Notes: a model not told the origin generated them from the sequence alone. A stretch of DNA of 64,000 nucleotides from Corynebacterium liangguodongii (GCF_003070865.1 NZ_CP026948.1:1488001-1552000); one strand, 5' to 3'. Numbered from the stretch's first letter, positions 46,201 to 56,024 are shown. Translations and numbers: made by a program.

Positions 46201-47640
46201 GTGGACCACGACCACAGCGCGCCCACCGTGCGCGCCCACGGCCTGCTCATCGAGCCCGGGCCGGGATCCCTCGTTATCCGGCGCGCGCCGCTCGCCGCCG
46301 CGCTCGAAGGGGCCGGGCAGTGGGACATCGCGGCCGAGGAGATCGAATCGATCTTTGCCACCGAAGGCGACGAGTGGGCCGGCCCCGCCTGCACCATAGC
46401 CCACACCGGCGGGCGCACCACGGTGCGTTTCCACCCCGGCGACGAGGCCGGGCCGCGGCGCCTTGCAGAGCTCGTCGAACGGATGCGCGCGGGGGGTGGG
46501 CAGAGCGTCGAGCCGCCCGCCAGCGGGCGCGCGGTCGCGAGCCTGAACTTTGTCGGCTTCGACGTCGAGACCGCCAACCCGTCGTGGGGCTCGATCTGCC
46601 AAATGGGGCTGGTCAAGATTATCGACGGCCGCGAGGTCGAGCGCGCCTCCTGGCTGTGCACTCCCCCGCCCGGCCTCGACGAGTTTGACCCGAACAACGT
46701 GGCCATCCACGGCATCACCGCCGACGACGTGGCCGACGCACCGCCCGTCGGCGAGCGCATCGCGCAGTTCAAAGAGTTCGTCGGCGACCTTCCCATCGTG
46801 GCCCACAACGCCCAGTTCGACGCCACGGCCCTGCGCGAGGCCAGCCTCGCCACCGGCACCAAGGTGCCCACAGTGTTGTTCGCCTGCAGCCTCGCGCAGT
46901 CGCGCGCGGCCAAGCTCAAGGTAAAAAACCACCGCCTCAACACGCTGGCGGAGCACTTCGGCGTACCCCTTGAGCACCACCACGATGCCGCCGAGGATGC
47001 CGCGGCGTGTGCCGGCATCATGGTCGGGCTCACGCGCGCGGCCGGCTACGAGGGCAGCCTCATGGGATTCGTGCACTCCACCGGCTTCACCCTCGGTGCG
47101 ATCAGCGATGAGCGCGTGATCCCAGTGCTGAGGGACCGCTCGGGCGCAGGGCGGGCCATGCAGGCCAAGCTCGCCCAGTCCGGCGCCAAAGCGGCCGCCG
47201 ACGGGGCCGCCGCGCCGCGCGGAAGCAACCAGCAGGATTCAGCGTCCCCCTCCGGGAAGGGACGCGGCCCCGCCCCGTGGCAATCGGTGGCCACGCCCGA
47301 CACCGTCCCGGAGCCGCACCCAGACGCGGACCCCGCCGCGGAGCTCTACGGCCAGCACGTCACTCTGACCGGCGACTTCGAGCCCCACGACAAGGGCGAA
47401 CTGTGGGCGGGCATCGCCCAGCAGGGCGGCCAGGTGGGGAAGAACGTGACCAAAAAGACGACGATCCTCGTCACCGGCGAGTGGGCCACCATGACGTCGA
47501 AGGAGAAGCGCGCCCGGGAGCTCATCGGCAAGGGCCAGGACATCGAGATTTGGCCCGCCTCGCGCCTCTACACCGCGCTGGGGTTGGCCGATTCGCAGGG
47601 CAGCGACCTGGGCGATCCCGCGGAGGAGCCGCCGTTTTAG
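46201..47640 (+). CDS. DEDD 3'-5' exonuclease fused to a BRCT domain
   Basis: 479 residues from GTG 46201, with AAAGGAG upstream. An N-terminal about 115 residues is unassigned; the exonuclease core follows with FVGFDVETANPSWGSICQMG (ExoI), VAHNAQFDATALREASLATG (ExoII) and HHDAAEDAAACAGIMVGL (ExoIII). After a Pro/Ala linker, a BRCT domain (HVTLTGDFEPHDKGELWAGI; ELIGKGQDIEIWPASRLYTA) ends the protein. DnaQ-like exonuclease-BRCT proteins are common in actinobacteria and are likely DNA-repair factors. 25 bp after treX. Confidence 0.88.
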   Translation: MDHDHSAPTVRAHGLLIEPGPGSLVIRRAPLAAALEGAGQWDIAAEEIESIFATEGDEWAGPACTIAHTGGRTTVRFHPGDEAGPRRLAELVERMRAGGGQSVEPPASGRAVASLNFVGFDVETANPSWGSICQMGLVKIIDGREVERASWLCTPPPGLDEFDPNNVAIHGITADDVADAPPVGERIAQFKEFVGDLPIVAHNAQFDATALREASLATGTKVPTVLFACSLAQSRAAKLKVKNHRLNTLAEHFGVPLEHHHDAAEDAAACAGIMVGLTRAAGYEGSLMGFVHSTGFTLGAISDERVIPVLRDRSGAGRAMQAKLAQSGAKAAADGAAAPRGSNQQDSASPSGKGRGPAPWQSVATPDTVPEPHPDADPAAELYGQHVTLTGDFEPHDKGELWAGIAQQGGQVGKNVTKKTTILVTGEWATMTSKEKRARELIGKGQDIEIWPASRLYTALGLADSQGSDLGDPAEEPPF

Positions 47641-47985
47641 AACCGGTTTTGAGCGTCGGCTGCCGGATTGGTGACTCTCCGCAGAACTACGCATATCCCC
47701 AATACGGGTGTGCACGAAAGTACCGAGTTTTCTTGAAACCCTTGAGGGCGCCAAGGCCGATTGCTAGCGTCAGTTTTGACAGAGAAAACCACCATCGTAT
47801 CCGACGAATCGGTCGTTCAGGCTCATGAGCCTTGTGCCTGTTTTTCTCCGTCACCGGCCCCTATTTGACTGTATTACTTGACAGGATTTTGGGATGCCTA
47901 CCGAAAGAACGATCTTTTCCTTCATCCTTCATTAAGACCACCCACAGCAGCGTAGTCGCTGCGCGAACGGTACCAAAGGAGTACT
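47641..47985 (+). other. Intergenic region between the exonuclease and the small exported gene
   Basis: 345 bp with no convincing gene. TTGACA at 47776-47781 and TATCCG at 47798-47803 are spaced 16 bp, a possible promoter; a second TTGACA at 47878 has no good -10. The region is more A+T-rich toward the 3' end, matching the following small genes. Confidence 0.35.
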
Positions 47986-48126
47986 ATGCGTTTTCATCAG
48001 TCCGTTACTGTAGCCACAGTTGTCGCTGTAGCTCTTTCCACTCCGGCATTGGCAGGCGCATCAGCACCAGAAGCACTTAAGGAACCCGTTCCGGCGGTGA
48101 ATCAGTTTCATGCGACTTCAAAGTAG
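47986..48126 (+). CDS. Very small exported peptide
   Basis: 46 residues, ATG with AAAGGAG upstream. Signal-peptide-like: RFHQ basic start, VTVATVVAVALSTPALA hydrophobic core, then ALA-G-AS cleavage site. The remaining about 23 residues (EALKEPVPAVNQFHATSK) would be the mature peptide. Too short for most gene callers. Function unknown. Confidence 0.55.
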   Translation: MRFHQSVTVATVVAVALSTPALAGASAPEALKEPVPAVNQFHATSK

Positions 48127-48198
48127 GACCGTGCAATTCCTGGGGCGAGGTATCAAGATTTTCGCTACAGGTGGCTGCTGGGCTCAGTAGGGGTTGCT

Positions 48199-48381
48199 AT
48201 GACTAAGACTGGAGTTATCCTCATCGCGTTCACCCTCGTGGGAGTTATCCTCACGATCATACGGATGCTGCTGCCCGATGCCCCGGATACATTTCTCGCG
48301 ATTGGCCCCACAATGAGCAGTATCGGCGGCCTTTCGTGCGTGATGTACAGCGCCTACATTACAAAGAACAGGCGCAATTGA
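48199..48381 (+). CDS. Small two-helix membrane protein
   Basis: 60 residues; helices at residues 5-24 (GVILIAFTLVGVILTIIRML) and about 32-52 (FLAIGPTMSSIGGLSCVMYS), basic C-terminus. Follows the exported peptide by 72 bp on the same strand and may be co-transcribed. No family recognised. Similar arrangement of small exported plus membrane protein occurs at 30678-31267. Confidence 0.5.
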   Translation: MTKTGVILIAFTLVGVILTIIRMLLPDAPDTFLAIGPTMSSIGGLSCVMYSAYITKNRRN

Positions 48382-48494
48382 CGGCGTAAAGGTCTCGCTG
48401 CTCCAGTCCAGTCAATGCGCTGCGACAGGGCTGGAGCCCGACACTGCGAAAACCGCCATGGAACCGCAGCGCCGCCGCGCCAGTCTAACTGTGT

Positions 48495-49166
48495 ATGACG
48501 GTTTCCACTGCCTCCCCGGCCCGCGCCCGCGCCGACGCGCGCCCGATTGAACCCCGCCGCTGCGTGCCGCAGCTGACCCGCCTGGCCGATGCCTGCGGGC
48601 GCGGGGAGCCGTGGCGCGCCTGGTCCAGCCCCGCGTTCGACTCCGCCGCGGCCTTCCTCGCCCTCTCCCCCGGTGTGGGGTGCGTGCTCGAAGATTCCGC
48701 CGGGCGGCGCCTCACCCACCAGCGCCTCGGGGCCGCCGGGCTGAGCGTCCAGGCGGCGTGGAACGGCGCGGCCGCCGGCGTCATCGACGCGGCGCTGCGC
48801 CCGCGTGGGGCGGCCCGCCTGGAGCTGTGGGCACGCGACGCCACCATCGCGCTCGGCGCAGGCTGCCCGCGCGGACTCGAGGTGCGCCGGGGAGTGATCC
48901 CTCCCGCCGGGTGGCTCGCGCACCCGCAGCTGTTCTCGCTGCTTCACTCCCACTTCACGCAGGTCCTGCGCCCCCGCCACGGCCTGGCCTACCTCACCCG
49001 TGACCTTCGCGGCCTTTTCGTCCTCGACGCCACCGACGGCCTCGCCGCCAGGTTCGCCGCGGGTCTTCCCGGCGCGTGCGTGATGCGCTATTCGGTGGGT
49101 TTTCCCCTCATCATTGGTGGACATGGCGGCGGCGGGCTCGGCAGCGGCGCTACTGTGGGGCGGTGA
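48495..49166 (+). CDS. Hypothetical protein upstream of treY
   Basis: 223 residues, extremely G+C/Ala-Arg-rich. ATG 48495, with no obvious signal peptide or membrane segment. Some regularly spaced motifs (LQAAWNGAAAGVIDAALRP-like stretch; DLRGLFVLDATDGLAARF) suggest an alpha-beta protein. Coding character is good, with GC-rich third positions, but I recognise no family. Confidence 0.6.
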   Translation: MTVSTASPARARADARPIEPRRCVPQLTRLADACGRGEPWRAWSSPAFDSAAAFLALSPGVGCVLEDSAGRRLTHQRLGAAGLSVQAAWNGAAAGVIDAALRPRGAARLELWARDATIALGAGCPRGLEVRRGVIPPAGWLAHPQLFSLLHSHFTQVLRPRHGLAYLTRDLRGLFVLDATDGLAARFAAGLPGACVMRYSVGFPLIIGGHGGGGLGSGATVGR

Positions 49167-49228
49167 TGTCGGCCGCCCCTCGAGCCGCATCCCCGATGCT
49201 CGACCCGATTGACGCCTAGGAGCTTCTC

Positions 49229-51748
49229 ATGCGACGCCCGATCACCTCGACCTACCGCCTCCAGCTGCGCGGGCCCCACGCCGACCCGACGGGGCGGCGC
49301 TTTGGGTTTGCCGAGGCCGCCGAGCAGGTCCCCTACCTGCGCTCGCTCGGCGTCTCCCACCTCTACCTCTCCCCGATCTTTACCGCCGTGAGGGAATCGA
49401 ACCACAACTACGACGTCACGGACCCCACGGAGGTCAACCCCGAGTTAGGCGGCATCGAGGGCCTGCGGGAGCTCGCGGCCACCGCGCACGAGGCGGGCCT
49501 TGGCATCGTGCTCGACATCGTGCCCAACCATCTCGGTGTGGAGACTCCCCTCCTGAACAAGTGGTGGTGGGATGTGTTGAAGCTCGGCCGCGAATCTGAG
49601 TTCGAGTCCTACTTCGACATCGACTGGCACGCCGACAACGGCGCCGACGGCAAGCTCGGCCTGCCGGTCCTCGGGGCCGAGGGCGATGAGGACCGGTTCG
49701 AGCTCGTCCACCTCGACTCCATCGACGAGGACGTGCTGAAGTACTACGACAAGTTCTTTCCCCTCACGCCAGGCAGCTACGCCTCGCTTGACGACGACCC
49801 CCGTGAGGTCTATTCCCGCCAGAACTACCAGCTGAAGTTCTGGCGCGACGGGGTGATTTCCTATCGCCGCTTCTTCTCCGTCAACGGGCTCGCCGGGATC
49901 CGGCAGGAAGACCCCTTAGTCTTCGAGCAGACCCACCGCGTGCTGCGCCAGCTCATCGCGGAAGACGTCATCGACGGCATCCGCGTGGACCACCCGGACG
50001 GGCTGGCCGATCCCTTCGACTACCTGACCCGGCTGCGCGACCTCATCGGGGACGATCGCTGGCTCGTCGTGGAGAAGATCCTCGGGGTCAACGAGCCCCT
50101 CGACCCGCGCCTCGCCGTCGACGGCACGACCGGCTACGACGCGATGCGCGAATACGATGGGGTCTTTATCTCCCGCGAGGCCGAAGACGCGTTGAGCATG
50201 CTCTCCCTACAGCAGTCGGGCTCGACGTGGGACGACGCGGCGATCGGCGCCGCGGAACACCAGCTCAAGCGTGACGTCGCCGCCCTTGAGCTGGGCGCCG
50301 AGGTGCGCCGACTCACCCGCGCGATTCGGCGCGATAACTTCTCCACCGCAGGCCACACGGTCACCGATAGAGACCTCACGGCGACCGTGATCGAGCTTGT
50401 CGCGGCCATCCCCGTCTACCGCGCGGACTATATCTCGTTATCTCGCATTACCTCCTCCGTCATCGCGGAGATGGCGCGCAGGTTCCCCTCCCGCCGCGAC
50501 GCTCTTGACCTCATCATCGCCGCGCTCGTCGCCGGCGGCGAGGCGAAGACCCGCTTCGCGCAGGTCTGCGGTGCGGTCATGGCCAAGGGCGTGGAAGACA
50601 CCCTGTTCTACCGCGCGTGCCGCCTCGTCGCGCTGCAGGAGGTCGGCGGAGCGCCCGGGCGCTTCGGCGTCTCGGCTGCGGAGTTTCACCTCCTGCAGCA
50701 GGAGCGGGCGACGCTGTGGCCGCGGTCGATGACGACGCTTTCCACCCACGACACGAAGCGCAGCGAGGATACGAGGGCCCGCATTATCGAGATCACGGAG
50801 CTGCCCAGCGACTTCGCCGAGCTCGTCCGCCAGGTGAGCGCGATCGTTCCCGCCCCGGACGCAGCGACGGGGCACTTCCTGTTCCAGAACATCCTCGGGG
50901 TCTGGCCGGCCAGCGGAGAGCTCGATAACTCCTTGCGCCAGCGCCTCCACAACTACGCCGTCAAATCCGTCCGCGAGGCCGGGGTGAAGACGAGCTGGTT
51001 CGACTCCGACGCCGGGTTTGAAAAGGCCGTGACCGACTGGATAGACGCCCTTCTCGATGGCCCCGTCGCCCCCGCGATCACCGAGTTCGCCTCCCAGCTC
51101 CACCGCGGCGCGATCCAGGTCTCGCTGGGCAGGAAGCTCCTCCAGCTCATCGGCGCGGGCATCCCGGATACCTACCAGGGCCAGGAGTATTTCGATCTCT
51201 CCCTGGTCGACCCGGACAACCGGCGCTTTGTGGACTACACCCAGCGCAGCCAGACCCTCGAGCAATACCTCGCCATCTCCCGCGACCCAAAGCGCTCCAT
51301 CGCCGAGTTGTGCGGCGAGGCGGGCGATGACCCCGCCGATCGCCCCTACCCCTACCTGGAGCAGATCATCGACCGGGCGAAGCAGGCGCTCGTGCGCGAG
51401 GCCCTCGTGTTGCGCCGCGAGTTCCCCGATGTCTTCCTCTCCGGGGAGCACCAGCCCGTCTTCGCCGTCGGTGAGGCGGAGTCACACCTCGTCGGAATTT
51501 CTCGCGGCGATGGGGACGTGCGCGGCGCGGCAGGGTTGAGCGTCATCGCGCTGGCCACCCGCCGCCCGCTCACCCTGCAGCGGCGCGGCGGGTGGGGTGA
51601 GACGACGGTGACGCTGCCGGAGGGCACCTGGGTCGATCGCCTTACGGGGCGGGAGTATTCGTCCACGGTGAAGGTCGCTGACGTTTTCGACCAGCTTCCC
51701 GCAGCGCTTCTTGTCTCCAGCAGGCTGGTCAACTCGGCGTCGCTATAG
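49229..51748 (+). CDS. treY: Maltooligosyltrehalose synthase
   Basis: 839 residues. GH13 features: STYRLQLRGPHADPTGRRFG, VSHLYLSPIFTAVRESNHNY, LGIVLDIVPNHLGVETPLLN, IDGIRVDHPDGLADPFDYL (nucleophile Asp), VEKILGVNEPLDPRLAVDGT (acid Glu), and HDTKRSEDTRARI. It isomerises the reducing end of maltooligosaccharides to trehalose linkage, working with TreZ (54186-55922) and TreX (43956-46175). Confidence 0.95.
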   Translation: MRRPITSTYRLQLRGPHADPTGRRFGFAEAAEQVPYLRSLGVSHLYLSPIFTAVRESNHNYDVTDPTEVNPELGGIEGLRELAATAHEAGLGIVLDIVPNHLGVETPLLNKWWWDVLKLGRESEFESYFDIDWHADNGADGKLGLPVLGAEGDEDRFELVHLDSIDEDVLKYYDKFFPLTPGSYASLDDDPREVYSRQNYQLKFWRDGVISYRRFFSVNGLAGIRQEDPLVFEQTHRVLRQLIAEDVIDGIRVDHPDGLADPFDYLTRLRDLIGDDRWLVVEKILGVNEPLDPRLAVDGTTGYDAMREYDGVFISREAEDALSMLSLQQSGSTWDDAAIGAAEHQLKRDVAALELGAEVRRLTRAIRRDNFSTAGHTVTDRDLTATVIELVAAIPVYRADYISLSRITSSVIAEMARRFPSRRDALDLIIAALVAGGEAKTRFAQVCGAVMAKGVEDTLFYRACRLVALQEVGGAPGRFGVSAAEFHLLQQERATLWPRSMTTLSTHDTKRSEDTRARIIEITELPSDFAELVRQVSAIVPAPDAATGHFLFQNILGVWPASGELDNSLRQRLHNYAVKSVREAGVKTSWFDSDAGFEKAVTDWIDALLDGPVAPAITEFASQLHRGAIQVSLGRKLLQLIGAGIPDTYQGQEYFDLSLVDPDNRRFVDYTQRSQTLEQYLAISRDPKRSIAELCGEAGDDPADRPYPYLEQIIDRAKQALVREALVLRREFPDVFLSGEHQPVFAVGEAESHLVGISRGDGDVRGAAGLSVIALATRRPLTLQRRGGWGETTVTLPEGTWVDRLTGREYSSTVKVADVFDQLPAALLVSSRLVNSASL

Positions 51749-51766
51749 GAGGTAGCGTATAGCCCT

Positions 51767-52828
51767 ATGAATTCCGCGAATCCCCCGCGTGGCGCCTCCG
51801 GCAGCAGCCGCCGCCGGCCGTCGACACAGGCGGAGAGGGCCGTCGCGCGCCTCGGCTCGACCTACCACGAGTGGGTGGCGGCGCACCCGGACGCCGCCAC
51901 CGCGTTTCAGCAGGCCCTGGTCGAGCTCATCGGGGATGCCGGGGTGAACTACGACCGCGTGGACGTCCGCATCAAGACGTGGCCGTCGCTCAAAGCCAAG
52001 GCCAAGAAGCTGCGCGACGGCGAGCCGGTCTACCCCGACCCATGGCACGACATCCGCGACATCATCGGGGCGCGCATCACGGTGCTCCATTCCACCGAGA
52101 TCCCCGCCGTGCTCACGCTTTTGGCGGACGAGTTCGAGGTGCTGCGCAGCGTGGATAAGGCGCAGGAGACCCGGGTGGCCGGCGGGTTCGGCTACGGCTC
52201 CCACCACGTGGTTCTCCGTGTAACGGAGAGCTCGGAAAACCTCGAGGCCTACGTGGGTACCCAGTTCGAGGTGCAGGTCCGCACCGTGCTCCAGCACGCC
52301 TGGGCGGAGTTCGAGCACGATATTCGCTACAAGCGCTCCGGGGAGGACCCGGATCCGCAGATCGACCGCGCGTTTACGCTCGCCGCAGGGCTCATCGAGC
52401 TCGCGGACCAGCAGTTCGACCAGATCGCCAGCATCAACAACCCGCGCCACGCGGTGGACACCGGCGTCGATGCCGACCTCGCCGCGGAGACCCTGCCAGG
52501 CGTGCTCACTGTGCTGTTGGGCAGCCGGTTCCCGCTGTCTCGCCCGAGCGATTACCGCTTCCTCATGGAGCTTCTGCGCGCCCACGACATTGAGACGGTG
52601 ATGCAGCTCGCGGAGCTCTGCAACGTCTCGAGCCCGGAGACGGTGGGTCACGCGATGGACTACGCGTTCGTGCCGGGCCAGGTCCGAATTATCGACGACC
52701 TGTTGCTCAACCACTTCGGCTCGACGCATATCGAGCGCACCGCGGAGCTGGGAAACCGCCCCAAGCTGCGCCGCTCGCGCCTGGAGTCGCGCCTCGCCGC
52801 GCTGCGCGCCCGGCGCACTCAGGGCTAG
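51767..52828 (+). CDS. Small alarmone synthetase (RelS/RelP-type (p)ppGpp synthetase)
   Basis: 353 residues. RelA/SpoT-type synthetase core: VDVRIKTWPSLKAKAKKLRD, WHDIRDIIGARITVLHSTEI, GYGSHHVVLRV and FEVQVRTVLQHAWAEFEHDI (the Glu-Tyr-like catalytic segment), with an extra C-terminal region of about 120 residues typical of corynebacterial RelS. No HD hydrolase or TGS/ACT domains. It makes (p)ppGpp or pGpp from GTP/GDP and ATP. 18 bp after treY. Confidence 0.88.
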   Translation: MNSANPPRGASGSSRRRPSTQAERAVARLGSTYHEWVAAHPDAATAFQQALVELIGDAGVNYDRVDVRIKTWPSLKAKAKKLRDGEPVYPDPWHDIRDIIGARITVLHSTEIPAVLTLLADEFEVLRSVDKAQETRVAGGFGYGSHHVVLRVTESSENLEAYVGTQFEVQVRTVLQHAWAEFEHDIRYKRSGEDPDPQIDRAFTLAAGLIELADQQFDQIASINNPRHAVDTGVDADLAAETLPGVLTVLLGSRFPLSRPSDYRFLMELLRAHDIETVMQLAELCNVSSPETVGHAMDYAFVPGQVRIIDDLLLNHFGSTHIERTAELGNRPKLRRSRLESRLAALRARRTQG

Positions 52829-53205
52829 AAGCCGCGCAGGCGGTCGATGGCGCGCCGGTCCTTCTTCGTGGGCCGACCTGCGCCCCGGTCGCGCACGGGG
52901 GCGGCGGCGAAGAGCTCGCGCGGCGGCGGGGGCGGGGAATGATCGATGTAGAGGGTGCGGGCCACCGGGGCGCCGACGCGCTTCTTCGCGGTGCCGGTGA
53001 CCTCCAGGTCGAGGTAGCGGTGGTCCTTCCACACCCGCAGCCGGTCCCCTGGCACGACCTGGGCGGCGGGCTTCGCCGGCGCGCCCCCTACCTTGACGTG
53101 CCCGGCGCGCACCGCCTCGGCGGATTGGGAGCGTGTCTTGAAAATGCGCGCGGCCCACAGCCAGACGTCGAGACGCACGGGCGAGCCGTCAGGCTCAGTA
53201 CTCAT
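52825..53205 (-). CDS. S4-domain RNA-binding protein (Hsp15-like)
   Basis: 126 residues from ATG 53205. S4 fold: VRLDVWLWAARIFKTRSQSA, EAVRAGHVKVGGAPAKPAAQ and VVPGDRLRVWKDHRYLDLEV. The C-terminal basic tail (GRPTKKDRRAIDRLRGF) is typical of Hsp15/YbcJ-like proteins that bind stalled 50S subunits. Convergent overlap of 4 bp with relS. Confidence 0.85.
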   Translation of the reverse strand: MSTEPDGSPVRLDVWLWAARIFKTRSQSAEAVRAGHVKVGGAPAKPAAQVVPGDRLRVWKDHRYLDLEVTGTAKKRVGAPVARTLYIDHSPPPPPRELFAAAPVRDRGAGRPTKKDRRAIDRLRGF

Positions 53206-53437
53206 CGCGGTGGTTGACAATTCGCTGGACCTTGTTGTAATTCCACCCCGCGCCCACGACCCCGATGACGAGCATGAGGGCGAAGAGCGCGAAGGAAAAC
53301 GGGGAGCCAAACAGGAAGCCTAGGGCCACGCCACCGACGACGCCGCCGCCTGCGAACATCACGGCGTTGCGGGAGTACGTGCGCACGGCCTGCTTGCGGG
53401 CCTCGATGGGGTTGTTCGGGCGTGGCGAAAGTGTCAT
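53195..53437 (-). CDS. Small two-helix membrane protein (DUF3099-like)
   Basis: 80 residues. Helices at residues 24-43 (NAVMFAGGGVVGGVALGFLF) and 46-66, basic C-terminus (NYNKVQRIVNHRDEY). Overlaps the S4 gene by 11 bp. Actinobacteria often carry a similar small protein; family assignment is tentative. Confidence 0.65.
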   Translation of the reverse strand: MTLSPRPNNPIEARKQAVRTYSRNAVMFAGGGVVGGVALGFLFGSPFSFALFALMLVIGVVGAGWNYNKVQRIVNHRDEY

Positions 53438-53442
53438 GGGCG

Positions 53443-54117
53443 CTATTCTAGTCGGCCCACTGGGACCTCCACCCAGTCATGCCCCGCGCCGCGCAGCTCG
53501 CCGCCGCCGTGCGTGGCAGCCGCGACCGTGGCGGCGACGCGCTCGCGCTCCTCGGGGGCAAAGGCCAGCGTGTAGAGAGCCGACGCGCCATACTCGACGC
53601 CGAGGACATCGATACCCCTCGCCCGCAGCTCCGCCTCGATCCGGCCGGCCTCCGCGTGCGGGAGGGAGAGCGTCGCGCGCTCCTTGACCTCGCGGCGCAC
53701 CAGGGCAACGCGGCCCAGCGTCTCACTCACGGCGTTGGAGTAGGCGTGGACGAGGCCCCCTGCGCCGAGCTTGACGCCGCCGAAGTAGCGGGTGACCACA
53801 GCGGTGATGTCGCGCACGCCCGAGCCGCGCAGGACGTCGAGCATCGGTGTGCCGGCGGTCCCGGAGGGCTCGCCGTCGTCGGAGGAACGCTCGATGGGGT
53901 TGGCCGCGGCGCCGTCGACGATGAAGGCCGAGCAGTGGTGGTTGGCGTCGGGGTAGGTCTCGCGGGCGAGATCGATCAGCGCCCGGGCAGCGTCTTCGTC
54001 GCCGGTGCGCGCCACCCAGGTGATGAACCGCGAGCGCTTGATCTCGACCTCGCCGGTGACGGGGTCGGCGGAGGCCGGCAGGAGGTAGGGAGAGGGCATG
54101 GAGGGATTGGTGGGCAT
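53443..54117 (-). CDS. YigZ/IMPACT-family protein
   Basis: 224 residues. N-terminal UPF0029 block: EIKRSRFITWVARTGDEDAA, HHCSAFIV, SSDDGEPSGTAGTPMLDVLR, GVRDITAVVTRYFGGVKLGA; the C-terminal domain is an EF-G-V-like DUF1949 (PHAEAGRIEAELRARGIDVL). Function in bacteria is uncertain; the fold is linked to ribosome/translation factors. Confidence 0.88.
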   Translation of the reverse strand: MPTNPSMPSPYLLPASADPVTGEVEIKRSRFITWVARTGDEDAARALIDLARETYPDANHHCSAFIVDGAAANPIERSSDDGEPSGTAGTPMLDVLRGSGVRDITAVVTRYFGGVKLGAGGLVHAYSNAVSETLGRVALVRREVKERATLSLPHAEAGRIEAELRARGIDVLGVEYGASALYTLAFAPEERERVAATVAAATHGGGELRGAGHDWVEVPVGRLE

Positions 54118-54185
54118 GGTAGGTGGCGATTGTACCCGGGGGTTGGGGTGGCGCGGCGGCGCGCGAGGTGCATAGTCTGGCTTTT

Positions 54186-55922
54186 ATGTCCCTTCCCGAA
54201 CGCTTCGAGGTCTGGGCGCCGTTCGCCCACGATGTCCGCCTGCTCGCCGAAGGCGCGGAGTACCAGATGGAATCTGATGCCTCTCGCAGCGGCTGGTGGG
54301 TGGCCGATGCGGCCGCGCCCGCACCCCACGACGGGCAGCGCTACGCCTACCGCCTGTTTGACGGCACGGATTGGTCCAAGCCGCTGCCGGATCCGCGCTC
54401 CCGCGCCCAGCCCGAGGGGATCCACGGCCCCTCCGAGGTGGTCTCTGCCGATTTCGAGTGGACGGACGGCGCGTGGGGCGGCGCCGAGCTGCGCGGGCAG
54501 GTGATCTACGAGCTGCACGTGGGCACGTTTAGTGAGGCGGGGACGTTTGCGGGGGTCGTCGATAAGCTTGATTACTTGCTCTCCCTCGGCGTGAGCGCCA
54601 TCGAGCTCATGCCCGTCCAGCCGTTCGCGGGCACGCGCAACTGGGGCTACGACGGCGTGGATTGGTACGCGGTGCAGGAATCCTACGGCGGGCCGCGCGG
54701 GCTCAAGGCGCTTATCGACGCCGCCCATGCCAGGGGCATCGCCGTGATCTTAGACGTCGTCTATAACCACTTCGGCCCCGACGGTAACTACAACGGCGCG
54801 TTCGGCCCGTACACGACCGCGGGCAGCACGGGCTGGGGCGATGTGGTCAACATCTCCGGGCCCGCCTCCGACGAGGTCCGCGCCTACATCCTCGGAGCCG
54901 TGGAGCAGTGGCTGGGCGAGTTCCACGCCGACGGCCTACGCCTCGACGCCGTGCACGCCTACGACGATCGCCGCGCCTACTCCATCATGGAAGACATCCA
55001 GGCCCTCGCCGATTCGGTGGCCGCGAGCACCGGTGTCCCGCGCACCATCATCGCCGAGTCCGACCTCAACGATCCGCGCGTCATTAGCCCCGCCAGCGTT
55101 GGCGGCTACGGGCTCACCGCGCAGTGGCTTGACGACGTCCACCACTGCCTCCACACCCTTATCAGCGGCGAACACCACGCCTACTACATGGATTACGGCA
55201 CCGTCGAGGTGCTCGCGGATACCTTGCGCCACGGCTACCGCTTCCGCAACACCTACTCCCAGTTCCGCCGCCGCACCCACGGCCGCGCCCTCGACCTTTC
55301 GATCACCCCGCCGTGGCGGCTGATTACCTACACCACCACCCACGATCAAACCGGCAACCGCGCGGCCGGGGATAGGCCCTCACACAACCTCACCGCAGCC
55401 CAGCAGGTGCTCAAGGCCGCCGTCGTGTTGTGCTCGCCGTTTACCCCGATGCTGTTTATGGGCGAGGAGTTCGGGGCTCGCACCCCGTTTCCGTTCTTCT
55501 GCTCGCATACCGACGACGAGCTCAACCGGCTCACCCGCGAAGGCCGCCTCCGCGAGTTCTCCCGCCTCGGGTGGGACCCAGAGGATGTGCTCGATCCCTC
55601 GTCGCCCGAGACGTTTGAGGCGGCTCGGCTGGACTGGACCTTCGACGCCAGCCAGGACGAGATCTTCGAGGCGTACCAGGCGCTCATCGGGCTGCGGGCG
55701 CACTACGGGCTCGCCCGAACGGACCTGCGCGAGCTCAAGGTGGAGAACTCGGATACCTGGCTGACCATGGGCGATGACGCCGTGGTGCTCGCCGCGAACT
55801 TCAGCGACACCCCGGTGGATGTGCCCGTCGGCGGAACGCTCGTCTACTCCTTTACCGACCCGGCCGTCTCCGCCGATTCGACGCGGCTGGGGCCGTGGGA
55901 GTTCGCGGTGATCGAGCGCTAG
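54186..55922 (+). CDS. treZ: Maltooligosyltrehalose trehalohydrolase
   Basis: 578 residues from ATG 54186. N-terminal beta domain (FEVWAPFAHDVRLLAEGAEY), GH13 core: QVIYELHVGTFSEAGTFAGV, AIELMPVQPFAGTRNWGYDG, VILDVVYNHFGPDGNYNGAF, ADGLRLDAVHAYDDRRAYSI (nucleophile), IIAESDLNDPRVI (acid Glu), and TTHDQTGNRAAGDRP. It releases free trehalose from TreY products. Divergent from the yigZ gene with only about 70 bp between. Confidence 0.95.
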   Translation: MSLPERFEVWAPFAHDVRLLAEGAEYQMESDASRSGWWVADAAAPAPHDGQRYAYRLFDGTDWSKPLPDPRSRAQPEGIHGPSEVVSADFEWTDGAWGGAELRGQVIYELHVGTFSEAGTFAGVVDKLDYLLSLGVSAIELMPVQPFAGTRNWGYDGVDWYAVQESYGGPRGLKALIDAAHARGIAVILDVVYNHFGPDGNYNGAFGPYTTAGSTGWGDVVNISGPASDEVRAYILGAVEQWLGEFHADGLRLDAVHAYDDRRAYSIMEDIQALADSVAASTGVPRTIIAESDLNDPRVISPASVGGYGLTAQWLDDVHHCLHTLISGEHHAYYMDYGTVEVLADTLRHGYRFRNTYSQFRRRTHGRALDLSITPPWRLITYTTTHDQTGNRAAGDRPSHNLTAAQQVLKAAVVLCSPFTPMLFMGEEFGARTPFPFFCSHTDDELNRLTREGRLREFSRLGWDPEDVLDPSSPETFEAARLDWTFDASQDEIFEAYQALIGLRAHYGLARTDLRELKVENSDTWLTMGDDAVVLAANFSDTPVDVPVGGTLVYSFTDPAVSADSTRLGPWEFAVIER

Positions 55923-56024
55923 CTGGTGTCAGCGCCGCTGTGACAACAAGCGCACGCGCCTTGTCAACGACGTCACTTTCCCCAGGCCGCCACACAACGC
56001 AGTGTCACCGATGTCACCGCGCGC

